A DNA stretch of 57,712 nt from a virus. Where the stretch lies: positions 1 through 57,712 of IMG/VR virus record IMGVR_UViG_3300030107_004068; one strand, 5' to 3'. Position 1 is the first letter of the stretch. Every line of letters starts with the position of its first letter. A program made the translations under genes and the position numbers. Shown in pieces: positions 7,363 through 16,895 of this stretch. Below the pieces are notes generated by a model, which was not told the origin of the DNA, made no database searches, and worked only from the letters and a program-made list of their open reading frames with translations.

Positions 7363-9975
7363 ATGAACAGTCAAACTTTCAATGTATTTAGACTTCGTGG
7401 AATGGATGAGCGATGGATTGCTGAAGTAAACAGCGCATCGTTGATCGTAGACATGACCTGGAGCGGGAAAGACTCTTGGAAAGATTCTGGAGGATACGAT
7501 CAGGTTTGGGCCCCAAAGCATGAGTATGAAGTAGACGAAGAGTACACCCCCCCAACTGATTCTGATGATTATGGTGAAGACGATAAACCAGATGAAAACG
7601 ACACCAATGGAGGCGGCGATCCAAGGTGGGAAGGAGTAGATGAGCCAAAAGAAGACGGTGACGAAGAGATAAAAGAAGACGGTGACGAAGAGATAAAAGA
7701 AGATGATGATTCATACGAAGACCCCAACCCTGAACCTCCTCATGAGACTGACGATAGAGGAACAATTGAAGAATATTATCATCATTATCCAATTCATTCT
7801 TTGCATTGGTTTTCACAACACAACGGTGCTCGACAATGGACAATTTGGGAATCTCAAACAACTCGTGGAGCGATCAGAAGTGATTCTAGATTAAAGTTAA
7901 AGTGTTTCGATGGAACGCTGGTAAACAGCACAGATTACAGTGAACACACAGGCAAGGCTCCGTGGAGAACGCTTAAAACATATGCACCTGAGAAATACCC
8001 GGTTGGAAGTACACATGTTCCATTCAAAAGTGTAGATGATAGAATTCCTGTCGAAGTTGGAATCACAACTCAATCCGAAACTTGGGGCGGAAGGTTATAC
8101 CTTGTAAATGGGTATAATTCTCCGATTGTTTTCAATGGTGAATATGTAGAAATTGCAGGCTTTACTACTCCGCCTCCGCCTCCAACAGCAAGCGCTGCAC
8201 CTTGGGACGCCGGTAACACTCGGGTCAAGGGACATGGTTACCCTCAAAAAGACGGCGCAAGGTCTAAGTATGGAAGATGGAGAGAGCTTACCTACTCTGG
8301 TATGGGGCCTCGCGGGTACTCTGAGTATGCCGCAGGATCATACAGAGCGTACGGGGGTGATCCTGGTTCTGAGACTCCTGGTATTTACGGTGAAGGTCGG
8401 CCTGAGGGAGACTCCAGAAAGATGTGGTCTGACCTTCGAAACAAGGAACAACATGATAACAGAAAAGTGGGATGGCAATACCGCGTTACTTATGTGAACG
8501 ACCGTGGTCAGGAATCTATGCCTTCTGACCCAAGCAACACGGTTGTTACCCATAATGGTAGTGGAAACAAATCTTCTGGTCTGCACGGCAAGTGCATGGT
8601 TTCTGTCGATATTCCGATTGGTCCACCAGAGTGCGTAGCCAGAAAGATATATAGAACTCGGCAGTTGTTTAATTCAGATGGTGACGCAATAGAAAGGGGC
8701 GCATCAGCCGTCTATTACTTCTTGCATGAAGTTCAAGACAACATGACTTCAACGTTTATTGATCATCACCCAGATAGCTCCTTGGGATCAATATTGAATG
8801 AAAATGAGCTTGGCAACTATCCAATTGGAACAAAGTTTCTTGCTACATTTAAGAACACAATGTTTGCTGCAGGATCTTCGGCAAACACTATTCATTATTC
8901 TGCTGCACTTTTTCCAGAGGTTTTCCCATCAAGGAATGAGATTCATGTCGGAGATGAAGATGGTGGCGAAATTACGGGCATTAGAGCGACTAAAAATGCT
9001 TTGATTGTGTTCAAAACAAGAGGTATTTATTTAATTAAAGGCGATCCGTCTGGCGGCTTTTTTGCTCATACTTTGAACAAAGATGTTGGTTGCGTTGCCC
9101 CAGCATCTCTGAAAGAAATACCTGGGCTTGGCATGGCATTTCTTTCTGAAAAAGGAGTAATGCTTCTTGAAGGCGCTCTAGAAAACTCTGGAACCGTTAC
9201 CGCAGTAGTTGATATATCTACAACTATTCCAAACCAAATTGAGAGAATCACGAAGGCAACGGCCATCAATGCTGTTGGTGTCGTGTATTTAAAAGACAAA
9301 GAATATTGGCTTGCTGTCCCAATAGATGGCTCCAGAGAAAACACTAGAGTTTTGGTTTATCATTACGAAATTGGCGCTTGGAGCATTAGAGATAATTTTC
9401 CGATTAAGTGCGCCATAACAACAAGGGATCACAGGGGATATTTGTATTTCGGCTCTAACATAAATGCAGATAGTGATGTGCCTAGTTCAGAATTCAAAAC
9501 AGGCCTATGTGTTTACTCAAGAGGTTTTAGTAAAAAAGGAAGAACAGCAATTACTCCTACATATTCAACTAATCATATTCCTTTTGGTAATTATTTTGCC
9601 ACTGTTCAGCCGTGTCATGTAATGGCCTACTGTGTTGGCATGGGTGACAATGATATTCAGATTAACTATGAAGTAAATAGATCGCACAACCCAATTAGAA
9701 GCATATCACAGGGAGCCGACCAGCAAGACCCTAATGAGCGTTTTCCAGTATATGGTAGCGCAATATGGGGTGAAGACGAATGGGCTACACATAGACCAAC
9801 GGTTGTACGGTTTGACGTTAGCACTGCTTCTCGCGGTCCATGTAGAGAGTTTAAGGTGACATTTACTTCGGAAAGAAGGCGGATGGAACTTATCGGTTAT
9901 GATTTAGAAACAAAGATTGGAGAGCAGCGCAACATCAAGGCGCTTAATGAGGCTCTTTCGCCGGATCGGAGATAA
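7363..9975 (+). CDS. Tail nozzle-like (tail tubular B-like) protein
   Basis: An 870-residue beta-rich protein. The start MNSQTFNVFRLRGMDERW and the segment SLIVDMTWSGKDSWKDSGGYD resemble podoviral nozzle proteins. The phrase ATKNALIVFKTRGIYLIKG is a blade motif I associate with tail tubular B beta-propellers. Residues about 60-130 are very acidic and contain a tandem DGDEEIKE duplication. It lies between the adaptor-like gene and putative appendage genes. The likely role is the distal tube through which DNA leaves. Its start is 8 bp after the previous stop. Confidence 0.55.
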   Translation: MNSQTFNVFRLRGMDERWIAEVNSASLIVDMTWSGKDSWKDSGGYDQVWAPKHEYEVDEEYTPPTDSDDYGEDDKPDENDTNGGGDPRWEGVDEPKEDGDEEIKEDGDEEIKEDDDSYEDPNPEPPHETDDRGTIEEYYHHYPIHSLHWFSQHNGARQWTIWESQTTRGAIRSDSRLKLKCFDGTLVNSTDYSEHTGKAPWRTLKTYAPEKYPVGSTHVPFKSVDDRIPVEVGITTQSETWGGRLYLVNGYNSPIVFNGEYVEIAGFTTPPPPPTASAAPWDAGNTRVKGHGYPQKDGARSKYGRWRELTYSGMGPRGYSEYAAGSYRAYGGDPGSETPGIYGEGRPEGDSRKMWSDLRNKEQHDNRKVGWQYRVTYVNDRGQESMPSDPSNTVVTHNGSGNKSSGLHGKCMVSVDIPIGPPECVARKIYRTRQLFNSDGDAIERGASAVYYFLHEVQDNMTSTFIDHHPDSSLGSILNENELGNYPIGTKFLATFKNTMFAAGSSANTIHYSAALFPEVFPSRNEIHVGDEDGGEITGIRATKNALIVFKTRGIYLIKGDPSGGFFAHTLNKDVGCVAPASLKEIPGLGMAFLSEKGVMLLEGALENSGTVTAVVDISTTIPNQIERITKATAINAVGVVYLKDKEYWLAVPIDGSRENTRVLVYHYEIGAWSIRDNFPIKCAITTRDHRGYLYFGSNINADSDVPSSEFKTGLCVYSRGFSKKGRTAITPTYSTNHIPFGNYFATVQPCHVMAYCVGMGDNDIQINYEVNRSHNPIRSISQGADQQDPNERFPVYGSAIWGEDEWATHRPTVVRFDVSTASRGPCREFKVTFTSERRRMELIGYDLETKIGEQRNIKALNEALSPDRR
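7651..7698 (+). repeat. 24-bp tandem duplication within the nozzle gene
   Basis: Two identical 24-base units (7651-7674 and 7675-7698) encode two EDGDEEIK octapeptides in an acidic linker. This is an in-frame slippage-type repeat and a likely site of length variation. Confidence 0.9.
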
Positions 9976-9976
9976 A

Positions 9977-10846
9977 ATGGCTTGGAAATACCCTCAAGAA
10001 TGGTTTGAAACTGGGGACATTATTGAGCCATCTGATTTTAGATTGAATCAGCAAGAATATCTTGGTGAGATTAATGGCAACTTAGATAATGACAATTTGT
10101 ATCAAAAGATGTTTGGGCAAGACAGTTTTTCTCAATATTCTTTCAACAGAGTTTATCACTCTGATGGAATAAATAACTATAAGGCTACTGACTTCGGTAA
10201 TCCCGATTCGGACTACTACGGCGGCGGGGTGCCGGGCAGTAAATTTGGAAATAAACATTCGGGTTTTGAATTTGATATGTCAACGGGTGGTTGGATATCT
10301 GAATGTGATGGTGAAAGAGATCGTGATGGAGATAACTACCCTTACCCGCAGTATAGGCCAAATCATTTACCAATAGTCGTTTTCGATGCTGAAGAAGACG
10401 GGATGATTATGGTTGACCTTAGTGCTAACCATACCTGGAAACCGCCTTATCATTCTGAATATGTAAGAGGCTCAGTCGATTATCAAGTTGATTATGGATA
10501 CTATCGACCAAAAGGAGCCAGATTCCAATTTTGGAACGCCTATGTTCACTGCATACAATATCGAGTAGTTTGTAATGGTTTTACAGTTTGTCAGACTGGC
10601 CCGATAGGAAATGAGTATCAACAACAACCCGTTTATTTGTGCGGAGCCCTGCCGATTAGCTCCGGTCGAAACGTGGTCAAACTCGAGGTTCGTTTTGTTT
10701 GGTACTCTCCAGGCACTGATAAAATGATTGATGCGGCCGCTAGGGATCCGGAGGCCACAACCACAGAGATTGGAAATCAAAATATTTTTCTAAAAAGAAA
10801 CTGTAGCATTACCAGCAGACTTATTGTTACTCACAGGAAGAGATAA
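9977..10846 (+). CDS. Putative tail appendage protein 1
   Basis: A 289-residue protein. ATG at 9977 has GGAG five bases upstream and follows the preceding stop by one base; an in-frame upstream extension lacks this signal. The N-terminus WFETGDIIEPSDFRLNQQEY...INGNLDNDN is followed by a Gly/Asp/Tyr-rich region and a beta-rich C-terminal half. The pattern SD...E...GNLD..N recurs in the next gene, suggesting a shared virion-attachment domain. The position directly after the nozzle gene suggests a tail appendage or fibre adaptor. I do not recognise a named family. Confidence 0.55.
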   Translation: MAWKYPQEWFETGDIIEPSDFRLNQQEYLGEINGNLDNDNLYQKMFGQDSFSQYSFNRVYHSDGINNYKATDFGNPDSDYYGGGVPGSKFGNKHSGFEFDMSTGGWISECDGERDRDGDNYPYPQYRPNHLPIVVFDAEEDGMIMVDLSANHTWKPPYHSEYVRGSVDYQVDYGYYRPKGARFQFWNAYVHCIQYRVVCNGFTVCQTGPIGNEYQQQPVYLCGALPISSGRNVVKLEVRFVWYSPGTDKMIDAAARDPEATTTEIGNQNIFLKRNCSITSRLIVTHRKR

Positions 10847-10847
10847 A

Positions 10848-11882
10848 GTGCCTATTATTAGTCCTAAAATTTTTGTAGAGGGAGACAAAACCAACACCTC
10901 AGACATAGAAAAAATTGATGCAGAATGGACCAAAGTAGATGGTAATTTAGATGCATCGAATATTAGAGAGGAGGGGTTAGATAGAAGAGTAATCAAAAGC
11001 TCTACTTGGGCAGACCCTGGAAAAAAACCAGGACAATCATATTTCTATAGTTCCGGCTTCGCTGAACAGAAATTTCCCCACAATGGGGCAATTGATGTTC
11101 ACAATTCTTTTATTAGTAGTGGAGTCGTAGTCCCTCTTTTTTCAAAAGCAAGGGGGGGAATGGACGACGGGACTGCGAGAATCAGTGCGACATGGGAGCT
11201 AAATAAAACTGCCGCAATGATCGTTAGGTGTAGTTTTCGTGTTGAGTGGAATGCATCATATATGGGTGCTGATGAAAATAGCCCTCATGGGGGCTACCCA
11301 GATGGCTGGGCAGAATATTATGGCCACGAAGAAGACCCCCCGCTTCCTTACCCTATTCGAGAGCTTGCTCGGTCTCCAATGTTTTTTTACTTATACCGAC
11401 ACGAACGAACTATAAATGTAGACGATGGATCGGTTGGCACTGCTCCAGAAGGTATATCTAAAAAACTTAGCCAGTGGTCTGACGTGAACCCATACGCAAA
11501 CAATAAATATGTTGATAGAGCAAGTGTTGCATTGAGTAGGCTTTTTGCTAGTCATGGAGGAAGAAAAGGCTACTACGACGCGGTGACTGGATATGATGGA
11601 GACTTAAGATCGAATGTAAGTGTTCCTGTCACTTTGATTGATGTCGTTACTCCAGAGATGATTTGGAACAACGATGAGTCTTCTTTTGTTCGTAAACATT
11701 TTGAGGATGGCAACAACGCTACGTTTAACTTTGATTGGTATCTTTATTTCAATCACATGTTTAGCAATTATTCTAGATCAGACCTTGCTACGCTTATAGA
11801 AGACAAGCCGCATATATTTGAAGTTTTACCCGGTGTTGAAATTCATGATATTAATTTTTATGTGCAAAAGATAAATAGGTAG
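10848..11882 (+). CDS. Putative tail appendage protein 2
   Basis: A 344-residue protein starting at GTG 10848, one base after the previous stop, with GGAAG about 7 bases upstream. The N-terminal segment GDKTNTSDIEKIDAEWTKV followed by DGNLDASN matches the N-terminal pattern of the preceding protein. The rest is beta-rich with many aromatics. It is probably a virion surface or tail appendage component. Function is inferred from neighbours only. Confidence 0.55.
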   Translation: MPIISPKIFVEGDKTNTSDIEKIDAEWTKVDGNLDASNIREEGLDRRVIKSSTWADPGKKPGQSYFYSSGFAEQKFPHNGAIDVHNSFISSGVVVPLFSKARGGMDDGTARISATWELNKTAAMIVRCSFRVEWNASYMGADENSPHGGYPDGWAEYYGHEEDPPLPYPIRELARSPMFFYLYRHERTINVDDGSVGTAPEGISKKLSQWSDVNPYANNKYVDRASVALSRLFASHGGRKGYYDAVTGYDGDLRSNVSVPVTLIDVVTPEMIWNNDESSFVRKHFEDGNNATFNFDWYLYFNHMFSNYSRSDLATLIEDKPHIFEVLPGVEIHDINFYVQKINR

Positions 11883-11886
11883 TTTT

Positions 11887-12864
11887 ATGATCACTTGGCC
11901 ACATATACCGTCTGGATCAGAAATATCGGCTACAGTGTTGAAGCAAAGATTGTCGTTAGTTCAACGTTTTCTTAATTACGATATTGATAGTATCCATGAT
12001 TTTAACTTCGATGAAGGTAAAGCATTAGAAACGAAAAACATATATAAGCCAGACTTGTTTGGTTCACCGTCACCACGAATGGAGGCAGTAAGTAGTCAGG
12101 TTCACTTTAGAAGAACAGAAAATGATTATTCTCAAGGTGTTTATTTTTCTACCGCGACAGTTGGTCGAAGATATGTTGCTATCCCTGGCTTGTGTACAAG
12201 GATCAAGGTTGCAAAACCTGGATTCGTGCATTTTAGGTGTTCCTTTTATGCGTTTGAAACCGGAGGGGCAGCGAGAGCTAAAGCAGAGTATAAATGGATT
12301 GCAAAATCAGAGACCCCAGCGCCCAAACACCCTACTGATAAAACTAAATATGGGCTTGAATATACAACTGCTGCAATCACAAAATTATTTGTAAACAACA
12401 AAGCAATTGGCAGCACGGCCAGATACATAAAGGCGGGCCAAGTTAGGTCCATTGATCAGACAGGACAAAACTGTTTTGGTGGTCATATCCTTCAAACTAT
12501 GCTCTCAAGGCATCAATACAGCGTTGTTTACAGGCAATATCTGGATGAGGGAGTACATGACATTGGGATATGTATAAAGCCCAATAAACACTACACTGCT
12601 TTTATGATGGGTAACGCTTATGAACATTCTGGAAGCAGTAAGGCCAGAGTTTACCAGCAAAAGCATATATATGTTTTAGCCCGGTCAATGGTTGCTGATT
12701 TCGTATATAATGACGGCGACTATGACATTACAATTGAATCTTCTGAAGATGAAGAATACAACACTATCGAGGAGGATATTGGCGGAGACGAAAGGATTTA
12801 TGAAAGTGATGAAACTGCTCCAATCGACACTGTTCCATCAACTATCGATGACGTTAGTTATTAA
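11887..12864 (+). CDS. Putative tail appendage protein 3
   Basis: A 325-residue protein beginning MITWPHIPSGSEISATVLKQ. The middle is beta-rich and the C-terminal 50 residues are strongly acidic (EDEEYNTIEEDIGGDE region). It follows the two preceding appendage-like genes with 4 bp spacing, and its length class is similar, so the three may form one substructure. The sequence match to the other two is weak. I do not recognise a family. Confidence 0.5.
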   Translation: MITWPHIPSGSEISATVLKQRLSLVQRFLNYDIDSIHDFNFDEGKALETKNIYKPDLFGSPSPRMEAVSSQVHFRRTENDYSQGVYFSTATVGRRYVAIPGLCTRIKVAKPGFVHFRCSFYAFETGGAARAKAEYKWIAKSETPAPKHPTDKTKYGLEYTTAAITKLFVNNKAIGSTARYIKAGQVRSIDQTGQNCFGGHILQTMLSRHQYSVVYRQYLDEGVHDIGICIKPNKHYTAFMMGNAYEHSGSSKARVYQQKHIYVLARSMVADFVYNDGDYDITIESSEDEEYNTIEEDIGGDERIYESDETAPIDTVPSTIDDVSY

Positions 12865-12942
12865 ATTTGATCGAGACTAGCATGCTGTGTCGAGTGTTTT
12901 CTGGTATGTTACGTAGTGTACTGATTAAAGGAATTGTTGCTT

Positions 12943-13365
12943 ATGGGATACGGCCAGCAAGTAGATAGCTATGAGTCTGCTGGAGCCTCTGCGGGAGCCT
13001 CACAGGGATTGACTCAGGGCGCCGGGCTTGGCGCTCTAGCTGGATCAGTCCTTGGTGGGCCAGTTGGCGGGGTTGTTGGCGCTGTTGCTGGTGGCGCTAT
13101 CGGATTTTTTACCGGCAAAAGCAAGGGCGCTAAGGCTGGAAGAGCCGAAGGCCGACGGCGGGCGGCAGCACATTACAGGAAAAAAGTACTCAGAACAAAA
13201 TCCGCAGAAGACAAAGCCCAGGCGACTGCTTTGGCAAAGGCTAAGGGTATGAAGCTAGGCGGTTCTGATGATTTAATTTTGTCAGGAAGCATGGGCCCCG
13301 TACAGAACGTAGGGTCTGGCGGAAGGCATGACGCATGGCATGATAGAACATTTGGAACAGTTTGA
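12943..13365 (+). CDS. Glycine-zipper internal virion protein
   Basis: A 140-residue protein. ATG at 12943 is preferred (AAAGGA about 10 bases upstream); two TTG codons lie just before. Residues 15-65 are an uninterrupted small-residue zipper (GAGLGALAGSVLGG, GGVVGAVAGGAIGFF) that could insert into a membrane. The rest is basic and helical with an AKGMKLGGSDD segment. Small glycine-zipper proteins at this place in podovirus genomes are typically ejected into the envelope with the DNA. That role is inferred. Confidence 0.6.
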   Translation: MGYGQQVDSYESAGASAGASQGLTQGAGLGALAGSVLGGPVGGVVGAVAGGAIGFFTGKSKGAKAGRAEGRRRAAAHYRKKVLRTKSAEDKAQATALAKAKGMKLGGSDDLILSGSMGPVQNVGSGGRHDAWHDRTFGTV

Positions 13366-13372
13366 GGTAACG

Positions 13373-14494
13373 ATGGGAATTTACGACGATCCACTTATTG
13401 ATGCTCAAACAGCAAACACTATTCTCGGTGAAAGTCGTGAGTATGAGACACTGAAGCCAGGTCAGCTTCAAACCGCAGCAGGACAACCCGCTTCAGGGTA
13501 TAAGCTCGCCTATGTTCCTTCAGACTATACGGAAGACCCGAACCTGAAAGCCATGCAAATGCAGGGTCAAAGAAATCAGGCGATCTTCGGTGGACTGTTC
13601 TCTCTTGGCGCTGAAGGTGTCCAGTACGCTCTTGGAAGGGCGTCGGCTGCTAAGATGGAGGCAGAGGCCAAAAGTAGACTGGCTGCAGGCCCAAGGCTGC
13701 CCAGTGATGCTGATATGGAAGCCATTGAGGCAGGAATCGTTGCGCCAGCAAAACAAGCTGCTGCAGAGTCCGCTCTTCGGGCCCAAAAAGCCATTGCCTC
13801 GAGTCAAGGCAGAATAAGCTCTAGAGATCTGCTCGAATCTGAAAAGGCGGCTGTAGACGTAGTTCCTCAAGCAGCAGCAGTTGCTCAACTCAAAAAGGCT
13901 GATCTTGTTGAGAAAGCAGTTGATGAATTCGAAGATGATGAAGCTGCGCTGTTGCACTTTATCTCTGAATCCGAGAAGAAGACGCACTACGAGCCTTTTG
14001 CTAAGTTTACTGGCAACTTGGCCGAAGTCATGGGCCAGATCATGAAGTACGCGCCCGCCAAGGACTACATGAACGAAGTGGACTACTTGCGCTCTAAGAA
14101 CGTACCAGACCACATTATTGCTCAGGCCCTCGAATCAACTAAAGGCTTGAACAAAAAGCAAAAGGCTGCAGCGCTAGCTAAGGTCATTGACATACATGGC
14201 CGCGAAAGGACTGCGCAACTCGCGCGGGAAAGAGCACCAGCAAAGGCTCCTCCTCCGGTTACAATAACTAAGGTTGAGCCTAAGGTTGAGTGGAAGCCTG
14301 CTGAAGAATACTGGACCGGGAAATCGAAGGCTGAGGGTAATAGTTTTAGGGCTTGGGCTCTAAAGTCTTATCCAGACCTTGGAAAGGGTACACCAAACGA
14401 TAGGCTCGACCCAGCCGGGAACACAACCAGTTCTGCTTTCAAGAACGCTTGGAACAAGTACGGTAAAGAGTACCTAAATCAAACAACAAAGTAG
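13373..14494 (+). CDS. Internal virion / ejection-type protein
   Basis: A 373-residue protein. ATG 13373 with GAGG five bases upstream is preferred to an earlier in-frame ATG at 13328. The N-terminus (GIYDDPLIDAQTANTILGES) is followed by a long Ala/Lys/Glu-rich helical region (about 75-300) and a small C-terminal motif containing SFRAWALKSYPDLGKG. Long helical Ala-rich proteins before the giant gene resemble ejection proteins that line the DNA channel. No enzymatic motif is visible. Confidence 0.5.
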   Translation: MGIYDDPLIDAQTANTILGESREYETLKPGQLQTAAGQPASGYKLAYVPSDYTEDPNLKAMQMQGQRNQAIFGGLFSLGAEGVQYALGRASAAKMEAEAKSRLAAGPRLPSDADMEAIEAGIVAPAKQAAAESALRAQKAIASSQGRISSRDLLESEKAAVDVVPQAAAVAQLKKADLVEKAVDEFEDDEAALLHFISESEKKTHYEPFAKFTGNLAEVMGQIMKYAPAKDYMNEVDYLRSKNVPDHIIAQALESTKGLNKKQKAAALAKVIDIHGRERTAQLARERAPAKAPPPVTITKVEPKVEWKPAEEYWTGKSKAEGNSFRAWALKSYPDLGKGTPNDRLDPAGNTTSSAFKNAWNKYGKEYLNQTTK

Positions 14495-14503
14495 GTAAAT
14501 CAA

Positions 14504-15007
14504 ATGGCGGATTTTAGAAGGCTATTTGATGACCCGATGTTTCTCAATTTGATGAGAAATGCTTTCCGTAGCTTTAGGCTGCCGCCCGACTCTGTCGGCA
14601 GGTCACAGATAAAGTCAAAATCAATCGAAGCAAATCATTGCAATCTTAACGGTAATTGGAATTTTACCGGCAACGTGCAAATACCTAAATCTGCTATTGG
14701 GTCATTGAATCCATTTTTGGTTCAAGTGAGACGTGTGTTCGATAATCACGTTTTGAATTCAAGCCCGATAATCATTGCAAGCGCTGCAAAGAAAAACATC
14801 TGTATTAATCTTCCAGAAGCTATATCTAAGAAAAACTACATTTACATTGTGAAAAGATCAGACAGTAATGAGCAATTTACTTGTGAGCTTATGGCTTCCG
14901 CTAATGATACGATAGATGATGTTACGTCAGTATCTATTCCTGCTCGCGGATGCTTGGTCTGCGTTTCTTCTGGATTTGGTTGGCATATTCTCGCTAACTA
15001 CTCGTAA
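14504..15007 (+). CDS. Small virion protein, function unknown
   Basis: A 167-residue protein: a helical N-terminus (MADFRRLFDDPMFLNLMRNA), a short Ser/Lys linker with asparagines (NLNGNWNFTGNV), then a beta-rich domain ending in CVSSGFGWHILANYS. The C-terminal domain resembles small beta-sandwich domains at the ends of fibre-like virion proteins. It lies among internal virion genes. Family not recognised. Confidence 0.5.
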   Translation: MADFRRLFDDPMFLNLMRNAFRSFRLPPDSVGRSQIKSKSIEANHCNLNGNWNFTGNVQIPKSAIGSLNPFLVQVRRVFDNHVLNSSPIIIASAAKKNICINLPEAISKKNYIYIVKRSDSNEQFTCELMASANDTIDDVTSVSIPARGCLVCVSSGFGWHILANYS

Positions 15008-15022
15008 TAAAAGGGGTTTTTG

Positions 15023-16894
15023 ATGGGCTATAGAGTAAAAACAGCAGTAATGTTCGACCCATCTTTTGATTCTGGTCAGTCCGCATTTAAGGCATACTGG
15101 GCCGGTCACCTTGGTCGCGCTGAGATGAACATGGCGATCTGGAAGGCCAGGTTGAAAATGGCTTCACCTGAGACGCGCAGGGCGGTCGAGAAAGACCTAA
15201 ATGATCGTATCTATAAGCTGACCAAGCTGAAGACAGACATGATCAAGGCGAAGCAAGAGGGCAATCAAGAACTTCTTATGAAGACGATGGAGTTGATTCA
15301 AAAAGACATCGACTCTAGGAATGATTTGGCCAAGACCAAAATTACTGCTTCTGCTGGCATTAAAAAACAACAAGCGGATCGGTTGATTGAATTCGAAAAT
15401 GCTGGACCAGTAGGTGACGCTAGAGCAGTAATTACTTCTATGCCAGACAGGATTGCGCCTAACATTGGTAAGGTTCCGCCTAACATCAGCGGCAACGCTC
15501 TTCTGACGCACCCAGCAACCAAGTCAGCGTTTACTCAGCTTGATATGGTTTTTAACGACGCTGCTAATCAGGCAAACACCCAGACCGAGGTTGATAGAGT
15601 TGCCGCAGACATGCTCGGCCAAATTATGAAGATGAATACGGGTGAAGGTGATCGCGGTCGCCTTATGAAAAACGCTTTGATTCATCGTCTGGCGAGAACT
15701 GTTTCTCTTAATACCAACGTGAACTATGGCAGTGGCTCAGACATGGTCAACTCTTTGACTATGAAGTACAGCGACAAAGCCCTTGGTCTTACCCAAGATC
15801 AGTTGGCTGCAGTCGTTGGATACGGTGGCGGAAGGTTTGACCCTGGATCGATTATTAAATCAATGGGCGGCCCCGGCGCTCTTGGCGGGTCTACAGTCTC
15901 TGACATTAGAACTACGGCTGAGACTATCGATAATGAGATTGCTCGCCTCAGAGGTGAGTTGGAGCTTGCAAAGCAAGAAACGGCTGCATCCAGAAAAGAG
16001 TTCGATTGGCTGATGAGGGGAGGGATGGGCAACATGGCCCTACGTCCTGTTGGCTCGAAGCTTACCCCAAGCCCGGTGGCCGAATATGTCCGTGGAATCG
16101 GGGATTTGTACCAAGCAGACCCAGAGTATGCGAAGAGGTTTCTGGATACTGGCGATGTAGGCAGGGCTGGCCCACCAACTCCATTCCAAGAGCAGCTTGA
16201 TGATCCCACTAAGAAGTACATGAGTGGAGTAGACTACCTTCAAAACTCGGTAAATGAGCTTAAGGAAATGTTCGGCCCAACGACGCCTTATGCGCCAGAA
16301 ACAGCAAAGCAGATGGCCCGCCAAAAGCTTATCGAAATGGCTAACGCTATTAAGCCTGTTGAGGTTGGTGGATCAGGGATTCTAGACCCATCGAATTTGA
16401 CTGAAAAGATTACGATGAGCCACAAGGGCCGAAGCCAAGAAGTTTCTCTCAAATCAGCACTTGAGAAAGCAGAGTCAGTGTTGACGGACCCAAATAAAAC
16501 AGAAGAACAAAAAGACGCTGTTACAAACTCAATTTTGCAGGGCCTAACTTTCGATTACACACGAAGAGAAATTCCATTGGTTCCTCCAGAGAGAGAGCAA
16601 ACCATGATTGGAACGGATCTTGGAGACAGGCTTAAGTCTGCGATTGACTCTAAAGACGCTGGCGATTCGGGTTCATACTATGGCCAAGTTACTCAGCTAT
16701 ATAACGACGTTGTGCAGAGGCCTGAAAGCACTTGGGGCGGCCTTGAGCGGTCTCTTGTTGAATCTGTACAACAAAATCTAATCAATCCACAGACAAGAAA
16801 TTCTGATGTGTTTGATTTCAAGCTTAGAGAACTCGTTAAGCCTGAGATGCTCGAACCTGACTACGGGCAAGGCCCATTGATTGAGGAGCAATAA
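15023..16894 (+). CDS. Large helical internal virion protein
   Basis: A 623-residue protein. ATG at 15023 follows a TTG and has AAGGGG about 8 bases upstream. Residues 40-110 are strongly coiled-coil (KLTKLKTDMIKAKQEG...KDIDSRNDLAK). The rest is mixed helical with Gly/Pro-rich turns and no signal peptide or catalytic motif that I can see. It overlaps none of its neighbours and belongs to the run of internal proteins before the giant gene. A role in DNA ejection or the internal core is inferred. Confidence 0.5.
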   Translation: MGYRVKTAVMFDPSFDSGQSAFKAYWAGHLGRAEMNMAIWKARLKMASPETRRAVEKDLNDRIYKLTKLKTDMIKAKQEGNQELLMKTMELIQKDIDSRNDLAKTKITASAGIKKQQADRLIEFENAGPVGDARAVITSMPDRIAPNIGKVPPNISGNALLTHPATKSAFTQLDMVFNDAANQANTQTEVDRVAADMLGQIMKMNTGEGDRGRLMKNALIHRLARTVSLNTNVNYGSGSDMVNSLTMKYSDKALGLTQDQLAAVVGYGGGRFDPGSIIKSMGGPGALGGSTVSDIRTTAETIDNEIARLRGELELAKQETAASRKEFDWLMRGGMGNMALRPVGSKLTPSPVAEYVRGIGDLYQADPEYAKRFLDTGDVGRAGPPTPFQEQLDDPTKKYMSGVDYLQNSVNELKEMFGPTTPYAPETAKQMARQKLIEMANAIKPVEVGGSGILDPSNLTEKITMSHKGRSQEVSLKSALEKAESVLTDPNKTEEQKDAVTNSILQGLTFDYTRREIPLVPPEREQTMIGTDLGDRLKSAIDSKDAGDSGSYYGQVTQLYNDVVQRPESTWGGLERSLVESVQQNLINPQTRNSDVFDFKLRELVKPEMLEPDYGQGPLIEEQ

Positions 16895-16895
16895 A

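Noticed and set aside
12864-12943. Promoter before the glycine-zipper gene
   Set aside because: A TGG-TATGTT extended -10-like string at 12902-12910 has no -35 partner. I do not count it as a promoter.
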